DNA of 64,000 nucleotides from a virus: the IMG/VR virus record IMGVR_UViG_3300028423_000861, positions 62,001 to 126,000 of that record. The stretch is one strand, 5' to 3'. The translations under genes and the position numbers were made by a program. The stretch's first letter is position 1. Each line of letters starts with the position of its first letter. Positions 7,836 to 14,402 of the stretch are shown here, one piece after another. A model generated the notes under the pieces. The model saw nothing but the letters and a program-made list of their open reading frames with translations, ran no database searches and was not told where the DNA came from.

Positions 7836-8358
7836 TGTCCTTCTTTTCCAGTGCCTTTGTCAGCATCCTGATGCTTTTGTCGTAACGACGATTTAGGCGC
7901 TCGGCTCTATTTCCGGGCATCTTGCTTTTATCGCCTCGACGATTGACAATGTTATCAGCAAGCTTGACCATCATAGCACCAGTGTTGTCGCTATCAATAA
8001 TACGTTGGATATTAACATGGTAATCGTCACTTGTTTTAAGTGTGAGAAGCATTACCATCTCGACAACTTCGTCGCTGTATCGCTGCGTTAGATCATTGCG
8101 TGTATACGCAGTGTCTTCTACAACATCATGGAGCAGAGCAGCGAGTGTGAGGTTGATTTGTTCAGCCGCCGTGAGCTTTGTTCCTTGTCCTGATTTAAGA
8201 ATCAGGTGGTTAACTTCCTGTGCAACTTCCACAGGATGCATAAAATACGGCATGTCATCGTATTTCTGTCCCTGGTGCGCTTCTTGGATAAAGGCAACCG
8301 TTGCTGTAATAGCAAGGTTTTTGGAGGCGGGATCATTGTATGCGTTGAGCTTCATCAT
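7816..8358 (-). CDS. HD-domain hydrolase, RelA/SpoT-type (small alarmone hydrolase-like)
   Basis: 180 residues with the MESH1/SpoT hydrolase pattern: AHQGQKYDDMPYFMHPVEVAQ, LAALLHDVVEDTAYT (the HD metal site) and MVKLADNIVNRR. In this family the enzyme removes pyrophosphate from (p)ppGpp. A phage copy could lower alarmone levels and keep rRNA/tRNA synthesis and translation running. Substrate is inferred from the motif set; nucleoside di- and triphosphates are alternatives. It lies under its own promoter at 8365-8393. Confidence 0.75.
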   Translation of the reverse strand: MMKLNAYNDPASKNLAITATVAFIQEAHQGQKYDDMPYFMHPVEVAQEVNHLILKSGQGTKLTAAEQINLTLAALLHDVVEDTAYTRNDLTQRYSDEVVEMVMLLTLKTSDDYHVNIQRIIDSDNTGAMMVKLADNIVNRRGDKSKMPGNRAERLNRRYDKSIRMLTKALEKKDIVFEEE

Positions 8359-8364
8359 ATTTTT

Positions 8365-8393
8365 ATATTAAGCTAAATTAGTTATAGAGTCAA
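8365..8393 (-). promoter_or_regulatory. sigma70-type promoter
   Basis: TTGACT (8388-8393), 17 bp, TAATAT (8365-8370), directly before the HD hydrolase gene. Confidence 0.7.
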
Positions 8394-8536
8394 TCACTAT
8401 CTGTCTCTTCACGTGCAAGAAAAAATCTAGGATCACGATTTCGCATAAGTTGATCAATAGTGAACTCGACTCGGTTGGTTTCAACAGTTTGAACAACTTC
8501 GTTCATCCTGCGATCAATCAGAGATACTTTGGCCAT
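8390..8536 (-). CDS. hypothetical protein, 48 aa
   Basis: Short charged protein MAKVSLIDRRMNEVVQ..., stop TGA inside the -35 region of the next promoter. Good codon usage and tight fit between neighbours; function unknown. Confidence 0.5.
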   Translation of the reverse strand: MAKVSLIDRRMNEVVQTVETNRVEFTIDQLMRNRDPRFFLAREETDSD

Positions 8537-8550
8537 GACATGTATTCCTT

Positions 8551-8739
8551 TTAAAGCCTGATTAATTCATGTGGTTCAAAATTAAAACGATCGCCATTGG
8601 CGAATTCAACTCGTATGAGAATTCTATCACGCTCTCTAACAAATCCTACCACGTGTCCAGGGTTCGGATCCCAGTATTGGTCTCGTTCAGCCACGACGCG
8701 GCCCCGCCAAAATTCACCTAGTTCTTCAAGATTAAACAT
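8551..8739 (-). CDS. hypothetical protein, 62 aa (small beta-barrel-like)
   Basis: MFNLEELGEFWRGRVV... followed by alternating hydrophobic strands (HVVGFVRERDRILIRVEFANGD), reminiscent of SH3/KOW-like small barrels. No family assigned. Confidence 0.55.
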   Translation of the reverse strand: MFNLEELGEFWRGRVVAERDQYWDPNPGHVVGFVRERDRILIRVEFANGDRFNFEPHELIRL

Positions 8740-8763
8740 TACACATCTCCCTGATATATTTAT

Positions 8764-8862
8764 TTAGAGGCTGGGATACCCTCCTAATACAAGAACAAAT
8801 GCAGCAGTGATTGCTTTAACACAAACAAGACCGCCTACAATTGCAAGAATATCCAAGATCAT
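8764..8862 (-). CDS. small membrane peptide, 32 aa
   Basis: Almost entirely one transmembrane helix (DILAIVGGLVCVKAITAAFV). ATG at 8862 follows GGAG; the longer upstream frame is rejected because it overlaps the 8885-8998 gene. Confidence 0.5.
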   Translation of the reverse strand: MILDILAIVGGLVCVKAITAAFVLVLGGYPSL

Positions 8863-8884
8863 TTTTAACTCCAAACAACTTACT

Positions 8885-8998
8885 TTACGAGCGGAATGCT
8901 TCAGCAAGTGCGGCGATGCGCTTGCGTTCTTGCTCTTTGCGGAATTCTTCGGCCTCACGAGCAAGCTTTTGTTCGAGTTCTTGTGCTTTTTCAGACAT
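8885..8998 (-). CDS. small helical charged peptide, 37 aa
   Basis: MSEKAQELEQKLAREAEEF...: a strongly helical Glu/Lys/Arg peptide. Start ATG overlaps the stop of the gene at 8991-9200. Confidence 0.5.
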   Translation of the reverse strand: MSEKAQELEQKLAREAEEFRKEQERKRIAALAEAFRS

Positions 8999-9200
8999 AA
9001 GCGACCTCCTCAAAGTCTTCAAGTTTCATTTCCGGATAGAACACAACACCACGGGGCAGATTTGCACCCGGGCGTTTCATCCCAATATGTGTATTGTGTC
9101 GATACGGATGAGCTTCATACCAGCGACCCAAAATTTGACGTGGAGTCACGCGATAAATGGTATACAGCAAACCGTTTTTTCTGTAGCGGAAGAGTGTCAT
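8991..9200 (-). CDS. hypothetical protein, 69 aa
   Basis: Basic, Tyr-rich protein MTLFRYRKNGLLYTIYRV. ATG at 9200 follows GAGAGGTG. Coupled to the next small gene by overlap. No family recognised. Confidence 0.6.
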   Translation of the reverse strand: MTLFRYRKNGLLYTIYRVTPRQILGRWYEAHPYRHNTHIGMKRPGANLPRGVVFYPEMKLEDFEEVAYV

Positions 9201-9204
9201 TGTT

Positions 9205-9507
9205 TCACCTCTCATCAATGAAAGTGACATGTCGCGCTTTGCGATATTCTCTCGCCTGGGGATGATCCCATAGAAGATCAGGATTATCACCTGGCCCTAC
9301 CTTTTGACCATCAAGACGATACGGCTGAGCAAGAAACATCACTTCGTTTCCGATAACATTTACCAAAGTAATACGCGCCCGCCGACCTTTGAATTTTCCA
9401 TAATTCAAAATCACATCTTGTCCAAGAAGCTGAGATTCAGCTGAATCAAGAACACTCTTGTGAACTTCGGCAATTTCTTGATTGAGTTGTTCTAGAAGAT
9501 TTTTCAC
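9205..9507 (-). CDS. hypothetical protein with KOW-like segment, 100 aa
   Basis: GTG start overlapping the TGA of the upstream gene (GTGA). An N-terminal helix is followed by VILNYGKFKGRRARITLVNVIGNEVMFL, typical of small nucleic-acid-binding barrels. Function unknown. Confidence 0.6.
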   Translation of the reverse strand: MKNLLEQLNQEIAEVHKSVLDSAESQLLGQDVILNYGKFKGRRARITLVNVIGNEVMFLAQPYRLDGQKVGPGDNPDLLWDHPQAREYRKARHVTFIDER

Positions 9508-9671
9508 GGTTCAAGAACCCTATCAATTTCCCATTGCAGGTCGCGAACACCATCAATAAGATCATCAAGTTCGCGACGTTCCCACGTGCTATCTGAATTT
9601 TCCTTGATGTCTTGAAGCCTACTTATGGCTTCATCAAGAACATCACGTCCTTTTTCGAGTTTGGATTTCAT
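9504..9671 (-). CDS. helical hypothetical protein, 55 aa
   Basis: MKSKLEKGRDVLDEAISRLQDIKEN...: likely coiled-coil. Overlaps the next gene start by 4 nt; clear Shine-Dalgarno (AAAGGAGAAT). Confidence 0.55.
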   Translation of the reverse strand: MKSKLEKGRDVLDEAISRLQDIKENSDSTWERRELDDLIDGVRDLQWEIDRVLEP

Positions 9672-9682
9672 CTGATTCTCCT

Positions 9683-9916
9683 TTACTGGATTACCGCGGT
9701 GGACTGGTGAGTGGGCTCGGGCATCACAGCCGCGTATTTGGGCTGGCCCGCTCCATCTACACCATTTTGAACAATGAGTCCTCGCCGCTTGGCAGCACGA
9801 ACCGCCGCGCTAACAGTAGCACAACCGTGACTCTGGAAAAACATAGGAATAATGTCGTTACCTTCACGGGCAAATTCAACCATGTCGTTCATACATTGTT
9901 CAGTCTTGGGATTCAT
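9683..9916 (-). CDS. hypothetical small protein, winged-helix-like
   Basis: 77 residues; SHGCATVSAAVRAAKRRGLIVQNGVDGAGQPKYA resembles a helix-turn-helix followed by a wing. It is the first gene after the promoter at 9942-9970, so an early regulator is possible. Family not certain. Confidence 0.55.
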   Translation of the reverse strand: MNPKTEQCMNDMVEFAREGNDIIPMFFQSHGCATVSAAVRAAKRRGLIVQNGVDGAGQPKYAAVMPEPTHQSTAVIQ

Positions 9917-9941
9917 GCCGTATCTCCTTGCTTACATGACC

Positions 9942-9970
9942 AATATAACCGAAGTGTCTTGGTCTGTCAA
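9942..9970 (-). promoter_or_regulatory. sigma70-type early promoter
   Basis: TTGACA (9965-9970), 17 bp, TATATT (9942-9947), then GGTCATGTAAGCAAGGAG. Nearly identical over about 45 bp to the promoter at 11081-11109. Confidence 0.85.
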
Positions 9971-9976
9971 CCAAAA

Positions 9977-10234
9977 TTAGAGGTTAATTTGGAGATCCTT
10001 GGTAACTCCAGCACCGCCTTTGTAAAGTTCGCTACCATCCAGCAGAACACTATCACGCCGATGACCGCGGACTTCAATCGGTTGGTCCAGCATAACAGTT
10101 ACAGCAAGGTCGTTGCCGTAACGACTGCGAACTTCAGCAATGACACCGGTAAAGGGCGAATCCCAATAAGTGCCAACTACAGCTTTGCCAACACCGTTGC
10201 TGTAAAGCTTGCCCATAAAGTCGTTGAATTTCAT
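9977..10234 (-). CDS. hypothetical protein, 85 aa
   Basis: Beta-rich protein MKFNDFMGKLYSNGVGKAVVG...; the repeated YGNDLAVTVMLDQP strands suggest a small barrel. No family recognised. Confidence 0.6.
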   Translation of the reverse strand: MKFNDFMGKLYSNGVGKAVVGTYWDSPFTGVIAEVRSRYGNDLAVTVMLDQPIEVRGHRRDSVLLDGSELYKGGAGVTKDLQINL

Positions 10235-10246
10235 TGCGGAGTCTTT

Positions 10247-10450
10247 CTATTTGATTTCGCTTGCGTATCCCTTGAGGGTGGCACTGTTGGCAACCCAATC
10301 AGGAATATTGTCGTTTTTGAGGATGTATTGCTTGGCTCGCTCAACGCCTTGTTGGATAGCTTGGGCGCGGGTTTCAGCTTCGATGATGTATTGTTTGCCA
10401 CCAAAGTAGCCCGCACGCCATTCAACAAGAACGCTAAAACGTTTCATCAC
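10247..10450 (-). CDS. hypothetical protein, 67 aa
   Basis: Starts MKRFSVLVEWRAGYFGGKQYIIEAET near 10447; an upstream in-frame ATG gives one more residue. A beta-alpha pattern (QAIQQGVERAKQYI) typical of small phage proteins of unknown role. Confidence 0.6.
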   Translation of the reverse strand: MMKRFSVLVEWRAGYFGGKQYIIEAETRAQAIQQGVERAKQYILKNDNIPDWVANSATLKGYASEIK

Positions 10451-10656
10451 GCAGTCTCCATCATTTTAGCGCGGACGAAGGCCATGATAGCTGCATCGCG
10501 GCTGTTAAAACCATCAAGCGGCTGGCGGTTATCGCCAAAGATAACAAACCAGGTCTTGTCGACCAGATTCTGGTCGATAATACCGCCATCATCGTTGGGA
10601 TTAACCAGCATCCCGTTTTCATTTTCTTTCCATTGGTTGTCAAGAAGGTCTTTCAT
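10447..10656 (-). CDS. hypothetical protein, 69 aa
   Basis: MKDLLDNQWKENENGML..., overlaps both neighbours by a start/stop codon. Trp and Asp rich. Unknown function. Confidence 0.6.
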   Translation of the reverse strand: MKDLLDNQWKENENGMLVNPNDDGGIIDQNLVDKTWFVIFGDNRQPLDGFNSRDAAIMAFVRAKMMETA

Positions 10657-10796
10657 TATACTGTCTCCAGCCTTGCAGAGGTGATATGGCGAGCTTTCAT
10701 GCAGTATCCGTAGAAGAACCCTTTGGCAGCTTTTTCAGTCTCAAAGGATTTTTCCTTCTGGATACGACCATAAACTTTCCAAGTAACCTTAAACAT
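10656..10796 (-). CDS. hypothetical protein, 46 aa
   Basis: MFKVTWKVYGRIQKEKSFETEKAA...: one beta hairpin and a helix. TAA overlaps the ATG of the next gene. Unknown function. Confidence 0.55.
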   Translation of the reverse strand: MFKVTWKVYGRIQKEKSFETEKAAKGFFYGYCMKARHITSARLETV

Positions 10797-10829
10797 AGTG
10801 GAATACCTCCAGTATAGGTGTTAAACGGC

Positions 10830-11054
10830 TCAGGCGCGGCGGAGCTCTTCCCAGTTATCAAGCATGTATTCGGCACTGACCTTTGCTTCACGCTTGGTGG
10901 GCAGGGGATCACTATGCAAGTCAAGTATACCAACAGCTGACGCAACCCACTCAGTGCCGTAACCATAGTCGGCGCTATATACTTCAACTTCATTGATACC
11001 ATCAGTAACAATGTAATATCCAGCACAGCTCTTGTGGGTTGCGAAACGTGTCAT
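10830..11054 (-). CDS. hypothetical protein, 74 aa
   Basis: MTRFATHKSCAGYYIVTDGINEVEVYSADYGYG...; the first gene after the promoter at 11081-11109. Unknown function. Confidence 0.6.
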   Translation of the reverse strand: MTRFATHKSCAGYYIVTDGINEVEVYSADYGYGTEWVASAVGILDLHSDPLPTKREAKVSAEYMLDNWEELRRA

Positions 11055-11080
11055 TGTGGTCTTCCTTTGCTTACATGACC

Positions 11081-11109
11081 AATATAACCGAAGTGTCTTG
11101 GTCTGTCAA
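11081..11109 (-). promoter_or_regulatory. sigma70-type early promoter
   Basis: TTGACA (11104-11109), 17 bp, TATATT (11081-11086), then GGTCATGTAAGCAAAGGAAG; a near-copy of the promoter at 9942-9970. Confidence 0.85.
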
Positions 11110-11114
11110 GCACA

Positions 11115-11558
11115 TTATCGAATTTCTTCACGAATTTCCATAATTATCCTGCCGAGCCAATTTAAACCATTGCCATCTGTTGTAACTCCCCAGAAGCGAT
11201 CACCCCATGTATTTTCTTCAATTAGCTCTTGATCACCAGTGTCGATCAATCGTTGCTTGAGCTCCGGGTTATCCTGGCTATATTTAAATCTAGTCAAATC
11301 TTTCATGACCTCAATACGGATGTCTTCCCAGTCTGGACGCAAATCGACCATTTTCCCCACCCGCTTGATTTCAGCAGGTGTCCTCTCTAAAAACCATGTT
11401 AGGTTTTCAGAAGACAGAAGTCCTTGCAATGCCATGGGATACATTTTAGACGCCACGTATGCATGTTCGACAGTGGGCCAAACGATACCATAAGCGTCAA
11501 TTTTGGCTGGATAAAAATTCGAAAGCCAGCGATACTCGCCCTGAAATCCACTAATCAT
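11115..11558 (-). CDS. NADAR/YbiA-like N-glycosidase
   Basis: 147 residues. Motifs SGFQGEYRWLSNFYPAKI, VWPTVEHAYVASKM, REEIR and WGDRFWGVTTDGNGLNWLGRIIMEIRE are those of the NADAR (YbiA/RibX) family. Members hydrolyse N-glycosidic bonds of ADP-ribosylated substrates or damaged pyrimidine intermediates. In phages this domain could undo host ADP-ribosylation-based defences or act in NAD+ turnover. ATG at 11558 follows AAGGA and overlaps the stop of the upstream gene. Confidence 0.85.
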   Translation of the reverse strand: MISGFQGEYRWLSNFYPAKIDAYGIVWPTVEHAYVASKMYPMALQGLLSSENLTWFLERTPAEIKRVGKMVDLRPDWEDIRIEVMKDLTRFKYSQDNPELKQRLIDTGDQELIEENTWGDRFWGVTTDGNGLNWLGRIIMEIREEIR

Positions 11559-11779
11559 GCAGGTTCCTTGATAAATCCTTCGCCAATTGAACGAGTGTGT
11601 TTGCAACGGCCATGCATTTGCATCCCAACGCAATCACAGGTAAAGCCGCGGTTAGTAAATTCCACGGTGTAAACATTGTCTTTGCTTCCAGGAACAACCC
11701 ACTGTGTTCCTACAGCCCAGTGGTCATTGAAATTGATTTCCTCAGGAGTATAATAGCGAGGTCCAAATTTACGTGCCAT
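11555..11779 (-). CDS. SWIM-type zinc-finger protein, 74 aa
   Basis: FTCDCVGMQMHGRCKHTRSI matches the CxCx(n)CxH pattern of SWIM zinc fingers, which bind DNA or protein. Sits between the RNA ligase and NADAR genes in one operon. Confidence 0.65.
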   Translation of the reverse strand: MARKFGPRYYTPEEINFNDHWAVGTQWVVPGSKDNVYTVEFTNRGFTCDCVGMQMHGRCKHTRSIGEGFIKEPA

Positions 11780-11780
11780 G

Positions 11781-12443
11781 TTATACCTCTTGACTGTTGG
11801 TGTTATCGGCAGCCAATTCGTTCTGAATAATCTGTTGATGCATCCAGTGTTGGTTGGACTGAACGTGGTCAGCTCTTACGTATTTTGCAACATGTAACTC
11901 AAATTTGTCAATAGGAAATTCTCGTGTGGTTCTAACCACATAACCTTCCACGGGTTCTTCAGACTGTTCAATTTTGTCTATAACGCTTTTTGTGGTATGA
12001 AGTAGCCATGGACCGCGATATAGAACACGCGGTGTCGGATAATTAAATTGATCAAGTATTTCAACAGTTCGATCCCAGGAAAGACACATGTCGTCTTGGA
12101 ATACAGCAAACCCATAAAAATAGCTGAGCAAATTTTTGTAATGAATAGAATGCTGTGCAAACAAATTCTCGCCTACAATACGCATATTGTCAGGGAGGTT
12201 ATGTGCTTTGCTAGCCCAGTCGGCTTTTATCCATGTTCTGCTCTCATGATATTTGCTATCAGTGCTGCGAGCATGAGTATAACCATCAGGATACAGTGTG
12301 GTATTTTCGCCATCCATTTTTTCAGTGATAACAACTTCACCTATAAAAAGTTGGTGATAGACCTTCATGACACGATCATCATTGGTCAGACCCGGACTCC
12401 AATTCAAATGTGGAGTTCTTGGATATTTGTAACGATCAGTCAT
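11781..12443 (-). CDS. RNA ligase (nucleotidyltransferase superfamily)
   Basis: 220 residues. Motif I is ITEKMDGEN (adenylated Lys), followed by YTHARS, IVGENLFAQHSI (motif III-like), EGYVVR (motif IV) and ELHVAKYVR (motif V). This order matches Rnl2-like RNA ligases. With many tRNAs and a CCA-adding enzyme in the same genome, tRNA repair after anticodon-nuclease attack is a likely role (inference from T4). ATG at 12443 overlaps the stop of the preceding gene. Confidence 0.85.
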   Translation of the reverse strand: MTDRYKYPRTPHLNWSPGLTNDDRVMKVYHQLFIGEVVITEKMDGENTTLYPDGYTHARSTDSKYHESRTWIKADWASKAHNLPDNMRIVGENLFAQHSIHYKNLLSYFYGFAVFQDDMCLSWDRTVEILDQFNYPTPRVLYRGPWLLHTTKSVIDKIEQSEEPVEGYVVRTTREFPIDKFELHVAKYVRADHVQSNQHWMHQQIIQNELAADNTNSQEV

Positions 12444-12852
12444 AATTTTGAAACAATTCTTCATTGCGTGAAAGGTCACTCTGGACAAATCGAACAAACC
12501 CTTCATCTTCACCACCATCGCCTAGGAACCGCTGGTAAAGTTCCCATTGATAGTTTACCCAGAGCAAATAGTCTATCACTTTTGTGTCTTCTGTGGCTTC
12601 TCGTTCAAGAAAAATATCACGCAATATTGCACCTTGGGCTTCACACTCACGCTGATACATTTTTTGTAACTCTGTCTTTACTTTAAACCAACGTTCATGC
12701 AAAGGCTTCCCGCCACGATCAAGAGTGGGTTTGAAATATTTGCTATAACGATCACGATCTAACCAGAAGAGAGGCGTTGGCCGTCTCAAATTGAGAAAGG
12801 GGACAAATGGGAAATCCACTGGTTCTGTGTGTTCAAGATATCGTTTTTTCAT
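12436..12852 (-). CDS. hypothetical protein paired with RNA ligase, 138 aa
   Basis: Trp/Tyr/Arg-rich protein (FFLNLRRPTPLFWLDRDRYSKYF-like N-terminus; positions 20-45) with a helical C-terminus. Its TGA overlaps the ATG of the ligase, so they are translated together. It could be a ligase partner; no family recognised. Confidence 0.6.
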   Translation of the reverse strand: MKKRYLEHTEPVDFPFVPFLNLRRPTPLFWLDRDRYSKYFKPTLDRGGKPLHERWFKVKTELQKMYQRECEAQGAILRDIFLEREATEDTKVIDYLLWVNYQWELYQRFLGDGGEDEGFVRFVQSDLSRNEELFQNYD

Positions 12853-12877
12853 ATGGCTATAATAGCAATACCCATAG

Positions 12878-12907
12878 AAAAAAGCAAGCCAAAAGGCTTG
12901 CTTTTTA
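12878..12907 (-). terminator. rho-independent terminator
   Basis: AAGCAAGCC-TTTT-GGCTTGCTT with U-tract on the minus strand after the outer-membrane protein gene. The symmetric A-tract means it could also work from the plus strand. Confidence 0.85.
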
Positions 12908-12932
12908 TAATTATAGATTGATTGATCTATTT

Positions 12933-13553
12933 TTAGAACTGAAACTCGAGTTCGATATTTGCATAAGCATCATCATTTGCAGTGTCAAATGGCTTAACAA
13001 CGCTTGGACGAATTGCAAGATTGTCATTTAGTGACACATCAACACCCAATTCTCCGTATCCGCCTGTTGCGGTAAAATCTTCACTCGCATTCCACGAGTA
13101 GCCAACTTCACCGAACATGTCAAGTTGATCAGTTACCATGAACTCAAGACCAACACGTGGCGTGACAAATACATCGCCGTTACCAAAGTCGCTTGTGTCG
13201 GCAGTATATGCAACTTGTCCAGCAAGTTCAAGGGTAGCGCCTTCACGGGTTTCTGTGTAGATGTATTCTGCACCTAGTGTTCCGACACCCTGATCGTTTA
13301 CTTCAGTGTATTCACCAAAAACAAAAACTTCGCTTGTGCCTGCTCCGAGTTCGTATTCTAGAACATAAGCACCAGCACCAAGTGTCCAAACATCACCAAT
13401 GCCGTTAAAATCACTTCCTACATTTGTTGTAGCGGTGAATTCAAGAGTTCCGTCGGTGACGGTTGTAGTGAGACGATTTGTGTCAAAATCACCTGCTGAA
13501 GCGACAGATGATAGACCAAGAGCCATAGCGGCTGAAATAACAAGTGTTTTCAT
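12933..13553 (-). CDS. outer-membrane beta-barrel protein with signal peptide
   Basis: 206 residues. It begins with a Sec signal peptide (KTLVISAAMALGLSSVASAG) and continues as alternating amphipathic strands, ending in Phe (ELEFQF), the typical barrel C-terminus recognised by the BAM complex. The role could be to change the infected cell surface, for example excluding competing phage or acting as a porin; this is inference. It is followed by a strong terminator, so probably a single-gene unit or operon end. Confidence 0.8.
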   Translation of the reverse strand: MKTLVISAAMALGLSSVASAGDFDTNRLTTTVTDGTLEFTATTNVGSDFNGIGDVWTLGAGAYVLEYELGAGTSEVFVFGEYTEVNDQGVGTLGAEYIYTETREGATLELAGQVAYTADTSDFGNGDVFVTPRVGLEFMVTDQLDMFGEVGYSWNASEDFTATGGYGELGVDVSLNDNLAIRPSVVKPFDTANDDAYANIELEFQF

Positions 13554-13656
13554 AATAATTAATCCTTTTATTGTTATGTTTCAATAACTTACATTAGTTA
13601 TCACTTTTTGTCTATTATCTGATGACTTATCTTGGCAATGATTTCAAAATGTTGCT

Positions 13657-14331
13657 TTAGTGCAACAAATCAAAACGCCCCTTCATCACTTTGCTACATT
13701 TTGCAGATTTGCCAGTCTGGTGGTCTTTCACTTGGTCATCCTGAAAGCGATAGGTCCTTACCTTGTCTGCTCGCATACCGGTACCCGTTAATTCGCTACG
13801 TAGAGAGCTTGTCTCTGACAGAGATCGGGTTTCATAATAATCACGAACCCGACGTTCAAGTTCATTCCAAGCTTCCGTGTAACTCTGATTTCTTTTTCGG
13901 CACTGACTTGTCGTAACAATTCCAGTAGGTAAGTGTTTTATACGACATGAATTTTGATGGCGATTGCGGTGCTGGCCTCCTTTTCCTGTGCCACTAAACC
14001 ATTCAATGGTTACATCCTCCATCAAGACGTTCACGTCTTTCGCAGCTACCGTCGCACTGGGTAGAACCGCAACGGTGACAGTAGAGGTGTGAACTCTTCC
14101 TTTTCGTTCTGTTGGGGGTATTCGTTGAATACGGTGTCCGCCCGACTCCAACTTTAACTCTGCCTCCTCCGCATGAACTACAACCTTTGCTGTTCCATCT
14201 GACTGTTCTAGACTTTGCCACTTTCAACCTTGCTTTTCAAACCATTTGATATACGCATTCATGAGTTCACCCACGAAGATTTTTGCGTCATCACCGCCTT
14301 CACCGGCACGAATTTCTATTTGATATGGCAT
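13657..14331 (-). CDS. RF1-type peptide chain release factor with in-frame UGA
   Basis: 224-codon frame beginning at ATG 14331 (AGGAG 7 nt upstream). It has the domain 2 motif EIRAGEGGDDAK (residues 5-16), ESGGHRIQRIPPTERKGR with the PxT codon-recognition motif (72-74, RF1-like, reads UAA/UAG), and GGQ at 118-120. Codon 36 (14224-14226) is TGA in the same frame, at the place where homologues usually have Trp (EKQG-W-K). Both halves are conserved, with no frameshift. The protein lacks the N-terminal helical domain of cellular RF1. It could be expressed by UGA readthrough, start internally near 14151, or be a recent nonsense mutant. Confidence 0.8.
14224..14226 (-). promoter_or_regulatory. in-frame UGA codon inside the release-factor gene
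   Basis: TGA at codon 36 with frame kept on both sides; context CAA GGT TGA AAG. A single G-to-A change from TGG (Trp) would create it. Whether it is decoded is unknown. Confidence 0.6.
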
Positions 14332-14402
14332 ATCTTTTCTCCTGGTTTGATACGTTGATATTTATCAGCTGAATAAATACATTACAATCCAAAGGACATT
14401 CT

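Noticed and set aside
9707-10684. 325-codon plus-strand ORF
   Set aside because: It is antisense to five small minus-strand genes with good ribosome sites and overlapping starts and stops, and to a clear promoter. Typical long shadow frame.
14003-14227. +1-frame ORF inside the release factor gene (74 codons)
   Set aside because: Considered as evidence for programmed frameshifting, but the conserved release-factor residues before and after the UGA are in the same frame, so no net frameshift is needed.
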